Shown piece after piece: positions 1 to 8,868 of a DNA stretch of 64,000 bases. Source of the DNA: Piscinibacter sp. (GTDB taxonomy: Bacteria > Pseudomonadota > Gammaproteobacteria > Burkholderiales > Burkholderiaceae_C); contig JADJJI010000008.1 in assembly GCA_016706565.1 (NCBI GenBank), positions 62,001 through 126,000 of the forward strand, read 5' to 3'. The notes beneath the pieces were generated by a model. The model searched no databases, was not told where the DNA came from, and worked only from the letters and a program-made list of their open reading frames with translations. Numbering within the stretch: position 1 is the first letter of the stretch; every line of letters starts with the position of its first letter. The position numbers were made by a program, and so were the translations under genes.

Positions 1-1
1 C

Positions 2-478
2 ACCTTTGTCTCGAGCCCGACGGTCGAGCAGGCACGCCAGGTTTTCGACGCGCGACGTGTGGTGGAGGCCTGCCTCGTCAAGGAGCTCGCGGCGACGGCG
101 AAGAAGGAGCAATTGGCCCGGCTGCGCAAGTGCACCGCGCAGGAAGCGGAGGCCCGCACCCGCAACGACCGTCGCGCCATCATCAGGCTCTCGGGAGAGT
201 TCCATGTGCTGGTTGCCGAGGCCAGCAACAACGCCTATCTCTCGAAGTACATGCGCGAGCTGTGCTCGCTGACCTGCCTGGTCATCGCTCTCTACGACGC
301 GCCCGGCGTCCCTTCGTGCCCGCATCACGAGCACGACGAGATCGTCGATGCGCTGGAGGAGAGGGATGGCGAGCGAGCGAGCGCGCTGATGGTGGAACAT
401 CTGACGCATGTCGAGAGTACTTTGCGCCTCGAACTGCCGGGCAGCGCAGAGATCGACTTCAAGGCAGTCTTCGGCTGA
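2..478 (+). CDS. GntR-family transcriptional regulator, FCD domain (5' truncated by window)
   Basis: The open frame enters from the window edge, so the winged-helix DNA-binding part is missing. What remains is an all-helical FCD ligand-binding domain: a stretch reading ARQVFDARRVVEAC, then the helix with FHVLVAEASNN, and a C-terminal helix with HHEHDEIVDALEERDGERA and HLTHVE. The spaced histidines are typical of the metal-binding FCD subfamily. These regulators usually repress a neighbouring catabolic operon and are released by a small carboxylate. The target lies outside the window. Family assignment is solid; the ligand is unknown. Confidence 0.85.
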   Translation, partial: TFVSSPTVEQARQVFDARRVVEACLVKELAATAKKEQLARLRKCTAQEAEARTRNDRRAIIRLSGEFHVLVAEASNNAYLSKYMRELCSLTCLVIALYDAPGVPSCPHHEHDEIVDALEERDGERASALMVEHLTHVESTLRLELPGSAEIDFKAVFG

Positions 479-716
479 TCCCTCGACCACGCTTCACATC
501 CAAAGGCCCTGGCGAGACGCTCGCCGATCGCATTCCTCTGGTGGCTTGGTCCACCGACCACAGTAAAGCCTCTCTGACCGGTCTTCAGCGGTCGCATGCA
601 GGTGAAGGGCCGCTCCGCAGCGGTTGCTGCCCGCGGTCACGGGAGGGCGAACTCGCGCTGACGGCCAGCAGGCGGTCGCTGGGGTCGGCCTCGGCGGGCA
701 GGATGACGGTCGCGTC
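479..716. other. Intergenic, no gene seen
   Basis: Between the convergent GntR-type gene and the DUF2239 gene I see no supported reading frame. The open frames here lack family features. Confidence 0.5.
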
Positions 717-1322
717 TCAGGCGGCCTCGCCTTGGGCCTGCGGCTGCGCCAGCCGGGCAACGAGGTGCCGCAGATCGGGTGGCCAGGCAGCGATGTGCGC
801 AGCAAGTCCGTTGGCGTCGCCGGCGAACAGCGCGCGCGTCGCCTCCTCGAAGCCCGGCAGGTCGCCGGCCATCGTCGACATGAAGGCGTAAGTTCGTTCG
901 CGCGCGCGGCGCAGCGCATCGGGGCCGGCGCTGTCGCGCATGGCCTGCAGAACCAACTTGCGCAGCGCCACTGACGCGCCGCCGGCCTGACTGGCCAGCC
1001 AGTCCCAATGCTCGGGCAGCAGCGTCACTTCGCGCGCCACCACGCCCAGGCGGGGACGGCCCCGCCCGCGCGGGCGGCTCGTGTCGGCGCCTTCTGCGGC
1101 AGGTGGCGCGTCCGGCACCGCGTGGCGCTGCGCCACCTCGGCCTCGGTGCCGCGCAGGTCCAGGTCGACGGTATGTCCGGTGTCGTGGCGGACGACTGTC
1201 ACCACGGCCGTCGGGTCCTTCGCGAGGGCGCGATGCGCCGCAGTCGCCACCGTGGCGAGCGAGCCACTGGCCAGCGCAAGCGTTCCACGGAAGGCTGTGT
1301 AGGTGTCGGCGAGGGGTGCCAT
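717..1322 (-). CDS. DUF2239 family protein
   Basis: A 201-residue protein. The N-terminal half has the pattern TAFRGTLALASGSLATVATAA and VDLDLRGT. The C-terminal half begins with a Pro/Arg/Gly-rich stretch (PRGRGRPRLGVVAREVTLLP), followed by HWDWLASQAGGASVALRKLV, the hallmark of DUF2239. The family has no established function; the C-terminal part resembles a DNA-binding ribbon-helix segment. It is transcribed divergently from the GIY-YIG/MarR pair across an 88-bp gap holding a strong palindrome, so it is probably under control of the adjacent MarR protein (inference). Confidence 0.85.
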   Translation of the reverse strand: MAPLADTYTAFRGTLALASGSLATVATAAHRALAKDPTAVVTVVRHDTGHTVDLDLRGTEAEVAQRHAVPDAPPAAEGADTSRPRGRGRPRLGVVAREVTLLPEHWDWLASQAGGASVALRKLVLQAMRDSAGPDALRRARERTYAFMSTMAGDLPGFEEATRALFAGDANGLAAHIAAWPPDLRHLVARLAQPQAQGEAA

Positions 1323-1390
1323 GGGGAGCCTCCACCGAGGCGCTCGAGATGGGATGAACTAATTCTACCCGGACAAATATTTGACAGATC

Positions 1391-1410
1391 AATTTAACCC
1401 GGGTGTAATT
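1391..1410. promoter_or_regulatory. Near-perfect palindrome, likely MarR operator
   Basis: AATTTAACCCGGGTGTAATT is an interrupted inverted repeat centred on CCCGGG. A related half-site, TACCCGGACAAAT, lies upstream at about 1364-1376. The site sits between the divergent DUF2239 and GIY-YIG genes, where an autoregulating MarR repressor would bind. Assignment to the MarR protein at 1787 is inference. Confidence 0.5.
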
Positions 1411-1433
1411 TGGGCTTGACCGAAAGGACACCC

Positions 1434-1790
1434 ATGACCGACCTGTTCCCACACTCTGCCGACCGGCGTGCACTGGCCCGCCGCGCGCGCGACGCGTTTC
1501 CGCCGATGGGCGTGTATGCCGTCCGCAACCGCGCCACCGGTCACGTGCGCGTGAAGTCGAGCCGCAACGTCCCGGGCGCGATCAACCGACTGACGTTCGA
1601 ACTGCGCCAGGGCTGCCACCGCGACCACGGACTGCAGTCGCTGTGGAATGCACGCGGTGCCGAGGGCGTGACGATGGAGGTGCTGGAACTCGTGCGCGAG
1701 CGCAACGATCCGGCGTTCGACTACGACGCCGAGCTGGAACTTCTGGAGACGCTCTATCGCCAGGAGCTGACGCCGGAGGCCGCGCCATGA
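1434..1790 (+). CDS. GIY-YIG nuclease-family protein
   Basis: A 118-residue protein matching the small stand-alone GIY-YIG proteins that pair with MarR regulators in betaproteobacteria: MGVYAVRNRATGHVRVKSSRNV, then INRLTFELRQGCHRDHGLQSLW. The canonical GIY-YIG tyrosines are partly replaced (GVYAVRN), so catalysis is doubtful. I chose the ATG at 1434 because GAAAGGA lies just before it; an earlier in-frame start at 1410 falls inside the palindrome. Its stop overlaps the next start (ATGA), implying translational coupling with the MarR gene. Confidence 0.75.
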   Translation: MTDLFPHSADRRALARRARDAFPPMGVYAVRNRATGHVRVKSSRNVPGAINRLTFELRQGCHRDHGLQSLWNARGAEGVTMEVLELVRERNDPAFDYDAELELLETLYRQELTPEAAP

Positions 1791-2158
1791 CCCCCTATGC
1801 CGATCGCCTGTCGCAGACCTTGCGACATCACCGCCAGCTGGCGCGCCAGGTCCAGCGGCTGGACGACGAACTGGGCCTGCACCACGGCCTGTCGTGGACC
1901 GACCTGCTGCTGCTCGATGTGCTGCACGACGCCGGCGGCCGACTGCCTGCGCGCCAGGCTGCGGCCGCCACGGGCCGGTCGCCGGCCGGGCTGCTGCGCC
2001 AGGTGCTGCCAATGGAGAAGATCGGGCTCGTGCAGCGGCAGCGCGACGGCAGCGGCACGCAGCAGTTGGTGCTGGCCGCAGGCGGCGCCCGCCGGCTTCG
2101 CGAGGCTCGCGACACCGCGCGTGACCTGCTGGAGGAAGACGCAGCGCAGGCCGCCTAG
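1787..2158 (+). CDS. MarR-like winged-helix transcriptional regulator
   Basis: A 123-residue protein with helices matching a MarR dimerisation and winged-helix core: LSWTDLLLLDVLHDAGGRLPARQAAAATGRSPAGLLRQVLPMEKIGLVQRQ, the last part being the recognition helix and wing. The ATG overlaps the GIY-YIG stop codon. It likely represses itself, the GIY-YIG gene and the divergent DUF2239 gene through the palindrome at 1391-1410. The ligand is unknown. Confidence 0.75.
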   Translation: MTPYADRLSQTLRHHRQLARQVQRLDDELGLHHGLSWTDLLLLDVLHDAGGRLPARQAAAATGRSPAGLLRQVLPMEKIGLVQRQRDGSGTQQLVLAAGGARRLREARDTARDLLEEDAAQAA

Positions 2159-2694
2159 GTGCCACCGGGGCCTGGCGAGCCAGCTGATCGTGCCGTCCGG
2201 AGAGCAGTCATCTGCATCCAACAGCCGAACCCGCCGCACGGAGTTGCCAGTTGCGGTGGCGCGGACTCAAGGGCACGCGCGGGCCCACATTTGAGACGTG
2301 CCAGGTGCTGCTTGTCGTGTGGGGCCGGCGGCTCCGCAGCGTTTGGAGTCGGTCACTGCCGGATCGCGAGCTCACCGTTAGCGCCATCAAGCCGACATTC
2401 GGGTGGGTTGCGGCGCCAAGACTGAGCGTCGGCGGTACGAAGGACAGCAGACGGCGGGGTCTGTCCTGCCCGCCCGGGCCACCTCAACGGCCGGTCTTTC
2501 GCAACGTGGTGGACTCAAGTCGACCCGTACCAGACCCCTGGCTGGATGATCAGCGGTCGCGCAACCGGACCATCGACAGCGTTTCAGGCCTGAAGCTTCT
2601 CCACGCAGCTAGGTCGTCGTGTTCACTCGCTCGGCCTGTGCGCTTGCAGGCGACCAGGCTTGACTCTCCTCTATCTTTCCATAAACTTAGAATC
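2159..2694. other. Long intergenic region before the arsenic operon
   Basis: No reading frame here shows family features or codon patterns like the neighbours. The last 40 bases hold the likely ars promoter. Confidence 0.5.
2660..2687 (+). promoter_or_regulatory. Putative ars operon promoter
   Basis: TTGACT at 2660-2665 is followed after 16 bases by TAAACT at 2682-2687, giving a sigma-70-like pair. The arsR start codon lies at 2695, so the transcript would have almost no leader. ArsR would be expected to bind over this element. Confidence 0.45.
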
Positions 2695-3021
2695 ATGAAC
2701 GAGAAGACTGCTGTCACCGCACTGGCCGCGCTGGCCCAGGAGGCGCGCCTCCGAGTGTTCCGCGCCTTGGTCGGCGCCGGGCCCGAAGGCATGACCCCGA
2801 GTGCGCTCTCGGCGATGCTCGACATCCCGGGCTCGACCCTGTCCTTCCATCTGAAGGAGCTTGTGCACGCCGACCTCGTCACCGTCGAGCGCGAGAGCCG
2901 CAACCTTCACTACCGCCCCGCGCTCGACCAGATGAACGCGCTGCTGTCCTATCTCACCGACCACTGCTGCATGGGCAAGTCCTGTGCGCCCAGCGGCTCC
3001 AAACGCCGCACCACCTGCTGA
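2695..3021 (+). CDS. arsR: ArsR-family arsenic-responsive repressor
   Basis: A 108-residue ArsR/SmtB protein. The recognition helix reads SALSAMLDIPGSTLSFHLKELVHADLV and the wing VERESRNLHYRP. Metal-sensing cysteines are C-terminal (HCCMGKSCAP), as in the Acidithiobacillus/Corynebacterium-type ArsR, not in the helix-4 CVC motif of the E. coli type. It should dissociate on binding trivalent arsenic and so derepress the operon that follows. The ATG at 2695 was chosen because the conserved fold begins at once (MNEKTAVTALAALAQEARL). Confidence 0.93.
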   Translation: MNEKTAVTALAALAQEARLRVFRALVGAGPEGMTPSALSAMLDIPGSTLSFHLKELVHADLVTVERESRNLHYRPALDQMNALLSYLTDHCCMGKSCAPSGSKRRTTC

Positions 3022-3034
3022 TCCGGAGCGCCCC

Positions 3035-3547
3035 ATGAAGAGATTCCATGTTCACGTCCACGTCGATGATCTCGACAAGAGCATCGGCTTCTATTCCAAG
3101 CTCTTCGCCGCGGAACCGTCGCGCGTCGAAGGCGACTACGCCAAGTGGATGCTGGAAGACCCGCGCCTCAACTTCGCCATCTCGACGCGTGGCAGCAAGT
3201 CGGGCATCGACCATCTCGGCTTCCAGACCGACGATCCCGAAGAGCTCGCGGCCTTGAAGGCGCGCGCCGAGGCCGCCGACATGGCCCTGCTCGACGAAGG
3301 CGAAACCACCTGCTGCTACGCACGCAGCGAGAAGCACTGGGTCACCGACCCGCAAGGCATCGCCTGGGAGCACTTCCACACGCTGGGCAACATCCCCGTC
3401 TTCAGCGAAGGGCAGGCGACCGATGCTGCTTCGGCCTGTTGCACACCGACGGCGACAACCGTGGCCGAGCCGTCCGCCTGCTGCGCACCGGCGCCGCGAG
3501 GCAAGCCCATCGGCATTGCTGTGAAGTCGTCGAACTCCTGCTGCTGA
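3035..3547 (+). CDS. arsI: ArsI/CadI-type VOC-family dioxygenase (C-As lyase)
   Basis: A 170-residue vicinal-oxygen-chelate protein. It begins KRFHVHVHVDDLDKSIGFYSKLF, has the metal ligands of the VOC fold (HVHVHV, DHLG, WEHFH), and carries the adjacent cysteines TTCCYA that in ArsI bind trivalent organoarsenicals. ArsI cleaves the C-As bond of trivalent methyl- and aryl-arsenicals using Fe(II) and O2. The Cys-rich tail (ACCTPT, ACCAPAP, SNSCC) is longer than in short family members and may bind metal. It is the second gene of the operon, 13 bases after arsR. Confidence 0.88.
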   Translation: MKRFHVHVHVDDLDKSIGFYSKLFAAEPSRVEGDYAKWMLEDPRLNFAISTRGSKSGIDHLGFQTDDPEELAALKARAEAADMALLDEGETTCCYARSEKHWVTDPQGIAWEHFHTLGNIPVFSEGQATDAASACCTPTATTVAEPSACCAPAPRGKPIGIAVKSSNSCC

Positions 3548-3553
3548 GGCACC

Positions 3554-4048
3554 ATGCAAGACAAGACCTACAACGTGCTGTTCATCTGCACGGGCAACTC
3601 GGCGCGCTCGGTGATTGCCGAAGGCTTGATGAACGAACTCGGCAAGGGCCGCTTCATCGCCTTCTCCGCGGGCAGCCACCCGAAGGGTTCCGTGCACCCG
3701 CTGGCGCTGAAGACGCTGGCCGCGCACCACATCCCGACGGATGGTTTTCGCAGCAAGAGCTGGGAAGAGTTCGCGGGCCCGGATGCTCCGGGGCTGCACT
3801 TCGTCTTCACGGTCTGCGACCAGGCGGCGGGCGAGGTCTGTCCCGTGTGGCCCGGCCAGCCGATGACAGCGCACTGGGGCATGCCCGACCCGGCCGCCGT
3901 CGAAGGCGATGAGCGCGCCAGGGAGAAGGCCTTCCTCGACGCCTTCATCACGATGAAGCGTCGCATCCAGCTGATGCTCTCGCTGCCGTTGGCCAGCCTG
4001 GACCGCATGTCGATCCAGAAGGAAATCAGGGACATCGGAAGCCACTGA
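3554..4048 (+). CDS. arsC: Arsenate reductase, low-molecular-weight phosphatase type (copy 1)
   Basis: A 164-residue protein with the P-loop of the LMW-PTPase/ArsC fold, FICTGNSARSV, where the Cys is the nucleophile. Further motifs are GFRSKSWEEF and FTVCDQAAGEVCPVWPG with the two redox cysteines, and HWGMPDP. It reduces arsenate to arsenite, which Acr3 then exports. It lies six bases after arsI and three before a second arsC copy. Confidence 0.93.
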   Translation: MQDKTYNVLFICTGNSARSVIAEGLMNELGKGRFIAFSAGSHPKGSVHPLALKTLAAHHIPTDGFRSKSWEEFAGPDAPGLHFVFTVCDQAAGEVCPVWPGQPMTAHWGMPDPAAVEGDERAREKAFLDAFITMKRRIQLMLSLPLASLDRMSIQKEIRDIGSH

Positions 4049-4051
4049 ACC

Positions 4052-4558
4052 ATGACCACCCATGTCCTGATCCTGTGCACCCACAACTCGGCGCGCAGCG
4101 TGCTGAGCGAGGGCATGCTCAACCATCTGGCCGGCAAGCTCGGGAAGGACGTGAAGGCGCACAGCGCCGGCAGCGCGCCGAGCGGTCGCATCAACCCGTT
4201 CGCGATCGAGGCGCTCGACCGCGCCGGCATCGAAACCAGCGGCTACCGCAGCAAGAGCTGGGACGAGTTCAGCCGGGACGGCGCACCGCCGCTGTCCATC
4301 GTCATCACGGTCTGCGACAGCGCCGCTGCCGAGCAGTGCCCGGTGTTCTTCGGTAGCACGGGTGGGCAGCCGGTGAAGGTGCACTGGGGCTACCCTGACC
4401 CTTCCAACGCTGACGGCGGCGAGGACGGAAAACGTCGCGCCTTCGAGCTGACTCGCCAGGCCATCGGCTACCGCATGCTGCAGCTGCTCGCCCTGCCGTT
4501 CGAAACCATGGACCGAACGGCCCTGCAGGCCGCACTGGTCGAGATCGGCAGGAGCTGA
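4052..4558 (+). CDS. arsC: Arsenate reductase, low-molecular-weight phosphatase type (copy 2)
   Basis: A 168-residue paralogue of the preceding gene. It has the P-loop [15 protein letters not shown] and the distal redox pair [15 protein letters not shown], then VHWGYPDPS. The P-loop His (CTHNSARS) instead of Gly is common in one ArsC subclass. Tandem ArsC copies may differ in reductant partner or affinity (inference). It is followed after 20 bases by acr3. Confidence 0.93.
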   Translation: MTTHVLILCTHNSARSVLSEGMLNHLAGKLGKDVKAHSAGSAPSGRINPFAIEALDRAGIETSGYRSKSWDEFSRDGAPPLSIVITVCDSAAAEQCPVFFGSTGGQPVKVHWGYPDPSNADGGEDGKRRAFELTRQAIGYRMLQLLALPFETMDRTALQAALVEIGRS

Positions 4559-4578
4559 GCGACGGGCCCGACCAGAAC

Positions 4579-5642
4579 ATGAACACGACCACTCTTCCAG
4601 CGCGCGCCGAAGCGCCGGCGCCGATGAGCGTCTTCGAACGCTACCTGACCGTCTGGGTCTTCCTCTGCATCGTGGTCGGCATCGGACTGGGCCAGCTGCT
4701 GCCCGGTCCGGTCCAGGCCAGCGGCAAGATGGAAGTCGCCAAGGTCAACCTGCCGGTCGGCCTGCTGATCTGGGTGATGATCATCCCGATGCTGCTGAAG
4801 GTCGACTTCGGCGCCTTGAGTCAGGTCAAGCAGCACTGGCGTGGCATCGGCGTGACGCTGTTCGTCAACTGGGCCGTCAAGCCCTTCTCGATGGCGCTGC
4901 TGGGCTGGATCTTCATCCGCCATGTGTTCGCGCCTTACCTGCCTGCCGGGCAGGCGGACAGCTACATCGCCGGGCTGATCCTGCTGGCCGCCGCGCCGTG
5001 CACGGCGATGGTCTTCGTGTGGAGCCGGCTGACGAACGGCCACCCGCTCTTCACGCTCAGCCAGGTGGCACTGAACGACACCATCATGGTGTTCGCCTTC
5101 GCGCCGATCGTGGCGCTGCTGCTTGGCCTGTCGTCGATCACGGTGCCTTGGGACACGCTGATCACCTCGGTCGTGCTGTACATCGTGATCCCGGTGGTGA
5201 TCGCGCAGGTCTGGCGCAAGGCGCTGCTCTCGCGCGGCCAGGCCGCCTTCGACGCCACGCTGGCGAAGATCGGGCCGTGGTCGATCACCGCGCTGCTGGC
5301 GACGCTGGTGCTGCTGTTCGGCTTCCAGGGCGAAGCGATCCTGAAGCAGCCGCTGGTCATCGCCATGCTCGCGGTGCCGATCCTGATCCAGGTTCTCTTC
5401 AACTCGGCCTGGCCTACTGGCTGAACCGGCGCCTGGGAGAGTCGCACAACGTCGCCTGTCCGTCGGCGCTCATCGGCGCCAGCAACTTCTTCGAGCTGGC
5501 AGTGGCCGCCGCGATCAGCCTGTTCGGCTTCGAGTCCGGCGCGGCACTGGCGACGGTGGTGGGCGTGCTGATCGAGGTACCGGTGATGCTGCTGGTGGTG
5601 CGCGTGGTGAACCAGAGCAAGGGCTGGTACGAGCATCGCTGA
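4579..5642 (+). pseudogene. acr3: Acr3-type arsenite efflux permease, frameshifted
   Basis: The first frame (4579-5424) encodes Acr3/BASS-type helices from [19 protein letters not shown] to [10 protein letters not shown]. It includes the conserved [12 protein letters not shown] segment, whose Cys is needed for As(III) transport. The protein then continues in another frame as [15 protein letters not shown] up to KGWYEHR at 5642. One G missing at about 5413-5416 (TCGGCCTG where TCGGGCCTG is expected) explains the shift. Corrected, it would be a full-length ten-helix permease of about 354 residues. As read, the last two helices are lost, so it is either a real mutation or a sequencing error. Confidence 0.88.
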
Positions 5643-5643
5643 C

Positions 5644-6351
5644 GTGAGCCTGCCCAACGTCGATCCCTCGCTGTTCGACCGCCCCAGCGGACAACGCTTT
5701 GCCGGCGCCGGAACGTCGACCCATCCGCCGCGCTTCCTGCTGCTGTATGGCTCGTTGCGCGAGCGCTCGTACAGCAAGCTGCTCACGCTGGAGGCGGCCC
5801 GCCTGCTGCGCTCGATGGGCGGCGAGGTGCGCATCTTCGACCCGGCCGGCCTGCCTCTTCCCGATGGCGCACCAGACACGCACCCCAAGGTGCAGGAGCT
5901 GCGCGAAGCGGCGACGTGGGCCGAAGGCATGGTCTGGACGTCGCCCGAGCGCCACGGCGCGATGACCGGCATCATGAAGGCGCAGATCGACTGGATCCCG
6001 CTGAACGTCGGCGCCGTGCGGCCGACGCAGGGCAAGACCCTGGCGGTCATGGAAGTCTCGGGCGGATCGCAGTCCTTCAATGCCGTGAACCAGCTGCGCG
6101 TGCTCGGGCGCTGGATGCGCATGATCACCATCCCCAATCAGTCCTCGGTGGCCAAGGCCTTCCAGGAGTTCGACGACGCCGGTCGCATGAAGCCATCGGC
6201 GTACTACGAGCGCGTGGTCGACGTGATGGAGGAACTCATGAAGTTCACCCTGCTGACGCGCGACGTCGCACCCTACCTGGTCGACCGCTACAGCGAACGG
6301 CGAGAGAGCGCGGCCGAACTGTCCCAGCGGGTCAGCCAGCGGTCCCTCTAG
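5644..6351 (+). CDS. arsH: ArsH-type NADPH-dependent FMN reductase / organoarsenical oxidase
   Basis: A 235-residue flavodoxin-like protein starting at GTG one base after the acr3 stop. It has the ArsH N-terminal pattern [29 protein letters not shown], the loop [21 protein letters not shown] and [20 protein letters not shown]. Known ArsH proteins reduce flavin and quinones and oxidise trivalent methylarsenicals to the less toxic pentavalent form. With ArsI this gives the operon two separate routes against organoarsenicals. Confidence 0.93.
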   Translation: MSLPNVDPSLFDRPSGQRFAGAGTSTHPPRFLLLYGSLRERSYSKLLTLEAARLLRSMGGEVRIFDPAGLPLPDGAPDTHPKVQELREAATWAEGMVWTSPERHGAMTGIMKAQIDWIPLNVGAVRPTQGKTLAVMEVSGGSQSFNAVNQLRVLGRWMRMITIPNQSSVAKAFQEFDDAGRMKPSAYYERVVDVMEELMKFTLLTRDVAPYLVDRYSERRESAAELSQRVSQRSL

Positions 6352-6400
6352 GCTGACCGAGGTCAAGCCGTTCCCTGGCCGACGGCGCACAGTTCGCTCC

Positions 6401-8431
6401 ATGGACAATGCCATGAAGATCAAGGTTCTGGGGTCGGGCTGTAGCAAGTGCCGCAGCACGATCGGCATCATCGAACGTTCCGCACGCGACGCCGGGGTCG
6501 CGGTCGAGATCGAAAAGGTCGAGAGCCCGGACGAGATCAGGGCCTACGGCGTGCACGCAACGCCCGCCGTCGTCATCGCCGACCAGGTGGTCCACACCGG
6601 CGGCATCCCTTCGCATGAAGCCGTGCAGGCCTGGTTCAAACCGGCCCGCATCGGGTTCGTCGACAACCCCACGCGGCATCTCTTCTTCACCGGCAAGGGC
6701 GGCGTGGGCAAGACCTCGCTATCGACTGCCGCCGCGCTGACCTTGGCAGACGCCGGCAAGCAGGTGCTGCTCGTCAGCACCGATGCCGCGTCTAACCTCG
6801 ACGAGATGCTGGGCATCGCGTTGCGCAACACGCCCGTGCCGGTGCCTGGCGCACCGGGCCTGTCGGTGCTCAACATCGACCCCGACAACGCGGCCGAGTC
6901 CTACCGCCAGCGGGTGCTGGCGCAAATGGGAGCCAGCGCGAGCGCGGAGGATCTGTCGACGGTTCGCGAGCAGCTTTCGGGTGCCTGCACGACAGAGATC
7001 GCATCCTTCGACGAGTTCTCGTCCCTGCTGGCCGACGGAGCCCAAGCCTGGGACCACATCGTCTTCGATACGGCGCCGACCGGACACACCTTGCGGCTGC
7101 TCAGCCTGCCGAAGGCCTGGACCGGCTTCCTGGAGGGCAACGACCGGGGCGCCTCCTGCCTCGGCCCGCACTCGGGTCTGAAGATGCAGGAGGTTCGATT
7201 CAAGGCCGCACTCGATGCGCTGAGCGATCCGCAAAGGACCACCGTCGTCCTGGTGACCCGGCCTGACCGCGGGGCGATGGCCGAGGCGGCGCGCACCTCG
7301 GTCGAGTTGCGTGAGCTGGGTCTGGGGAACCAGCGCCTGGCGATCAACGGCATCTTCCACGCGAGCGACCGCAGCGACGCCGTGGCCTGCGCCATCGAGA
7401 ACCTGGGGCAGCAGGCCTTGGACACCATGCCCGCACCGCTGGGCGAACTGCCGCAGGACCGGGTGCCGCTGCGCGCCTTCGATACCGTCGGCCTGCCGGC
7501 CCTGCGAGCGCTGCTGGTTCCAGGCGCAGCACCCGTTGCCCTGCATGCCGCAGAGCAGGACACGAACAGCGACCCGCTACCGGACCTGGCGACGTTGGCC
7601 GACGACCTGGCCGCTGCCGGCCACGGCCTGATCATGGTGATGGGCAAGGGCGGCGTCGGCAAGACGACCATCGCCGCAGCCCTGGCCATCGGGCTCGTCC
7701 AGCGCGGCAAGACCGTGCACCTGAGCACCACCGACCCGGCTGCGCACCTTGCCGGCACGCTGAACGGCGATGTGCCGGGCTTGAAGGTGAGCCGCATCGA
7801 CCCGAAGGTCGAGACGCAGCGTTACGTCGACAAGGTCATGGCCGCGAAGTCGCCCCACCTCGATGCCCAGGAGCAGGCGCTGCTGCTCGAAGACCTGCAG
7901 TCGCCATGCACCGAGGAGGTGGCGGTGTTCCACGCCTTCTCCCGGATCGTCAGTGAAGGCCGTAGCGCGTTCGTCGTGCTGGATACAGCGCCTACCGGGC
8001 ATTCGATGCTGCTGATGGATGCAACCGGTGCCTACCACCGGCAGATGACGCGAGAGTTCGAAGGTCATGGCGCAGCGCGAGTCGTGACACCGCTGATGCG
8101 GCTGCAGGACTCGTCGTACACGAAGATCGTCCTCGTGACGCTGCCCGAAATGACGCCCGTGTCCCAGGCCGCGGCCCTGCAGGACGACCTGCGGCGCGCC
8201 CAGATCGAGCCCTTTGCGTGGGTGCTCAACAAAAGCGTCCTGGCGGCAGGCACGCGCGACCCCTTGCTGCAGGCCCGGCTGGCGGGCGAACGCAAGCAGA
8301 TCGAGCGCATGTCCGCGGGCCTCGCCCGACGGCTCTACGCGCTGCCCTGGCTGGCCACACCGCCGATTGGCCTGAACGAGCTGGCTGCACTGGTCCGCGC
8401 ACCGGCGCCGGCAGCCACCGCCGCAGCCTGA
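6401..8431 (+). CDS. arsA: ArsA arsenite-pump ATPase with N-terminal thioredoxin-like domain
   Basis: A 676-residue fusion. Residues 5-80 form a thioredoxin_3-type fold of the MTH895/TM0996 class with a CxxC site (C14-S-K-C17) and the cis-Pro region ATPAVVIADQ. Two ArsA halves follow, each with a P-loop (GKGGVGKT at about 97 and 415) and the signature DTAPTGH. The three arsenite-binding cysteines of ArsA are kept: SGACTTEIASF, SCLGP and SPCTEEVAVF. No arsD is present. The fused domain may replace the ArsD metallochaperone or reduce the metal site (inference). ArsA energises arsenite efflux, usually with ArsB and sometimes with Acr3. Confidence 0.92.
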   Translation: MDNAMKIKVLGSGCSKCRSTIGIIERSARDAGVAVEIEKVESPDEIRAYGVHATPAVVIADQVVHTGGIPSHEAVQAWFKPARIGFVDNPTRHLFFTGKGGVGKTSLSTAAALTLADAGKQVLLVSTDAASNLDEMLGIALRNTPVPVPGAPGLSVLNIDPDNAAESYRQRVLAQMGASASAEDLSTVREQLSGACTTEIASFDEFSSLLADGAQAWDHIVFDTAPTGHTLRLLSLPKAWTGFLEGNDRGASCLGPHSGLKMQEVRFKAALDALSDPQRTTVVLVTRPDRGAMAEAARTSVELRELGLGNQRLAINGIFHASDRSDAVACAIENLGQQALDTMPAPLGELPQDRVPLRAFDTVGLPALRALLVPGAAPVALHAAEQDTNSDPLPDLATLADDLAAAGHGLIMVMGKGGVGKTTIAAALAIGLVQRGKTVHLSTTDPAAHLAGTLNGDVPGLKVSRIDPKVETQRYVDKVMAAKSPHLDAQEQALLLEDLQSPCTEEVAVFHAFSRIVSEGRSAFVVLDTAPTGHSMLLMDATGAYHRQMTREFEGHGAARVVTPLMRLQDSSYTKIVLVTLPEMTPVSQAAALQDDLRRAQIEPFAWVLNKSVLAAGTRDPLLQARLAGERKQIERMSAGLARRLYALPWLATPPIGLNELAALVRAPAPAATAAA

Positions 8432-8457
8432 GTCCTCATCCGAACCGGAGACCCTCC

Positions 8458-8868
8458 ATGTACGGCTTCACCACCACCCTCACTGGCCTGTCGTTCGACG
8501 AGGCCATCGTCAAGACCACGGCCGCCTTGAAGGCCGAGGGTTTCGGCATCCTCAGCGACATCGACGTCCAGCACGCGATGAAAGAGAAGCTCGGCAAGGA
8601 CATGTTGCCTTACCGCATCCTCGGGGCCTGCAACCCGCCGCTGGCGCACCAGGCCGTCACGTCCGTGCCGGACATCGGGTTGCTGTTGCCCTGCAACGTG
8701 ATCGTTCGCGAGGAAGCGCCGGGCCGAGTCGTCGTCGGATTTCTTGATCCGCAGATCATGGTCAACCTGGTCGGCAATCCCGAGGTGAAAGCCGTGGCCG
8801 ATGCCGCCGAACAGCGCCTGCGTCGAGCCTGCGAAAGCCTGGGCGGCAGCGCGACCCAGGCCACCTGA
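8458..8868 (+). CDS. DUF302 domain protein
   Basis: A 136-residue protein with DUF302 features: GLSFDEAIVKTTAALKAEGFGILSDIDVQHAMKEKLG, then YRILGACNPPLAHQAV and LLPCNVIVREEAPGRVVVGFLDP. DUF302 proteins are small alpha/beta proteins often linked to metal, sulphur or redox stress operons, and their biochemical role is unknown. It is the last gene of the arsenic operon, 26 bases after arsA. Confidence 0.88.
   Translation: MYGFTTTLTGLSFDEAIVKTTAALKAEGFGILSDIDVQHAMKEKLGKDMLPYRILGACNPPLAHQAVTSVPDIGLLLPCNVIVREEAPGRVVVGFLDPQIMVNLVGNPEVKAVADAAEQRLRRACESLGGSATQAT

Noticed and set aside
2251-2694. N-terminal extension of ArsR
   Set aside because: The in-frame upstream region lacks family homology and covers the promoter; the 108-residue start fits the fold.
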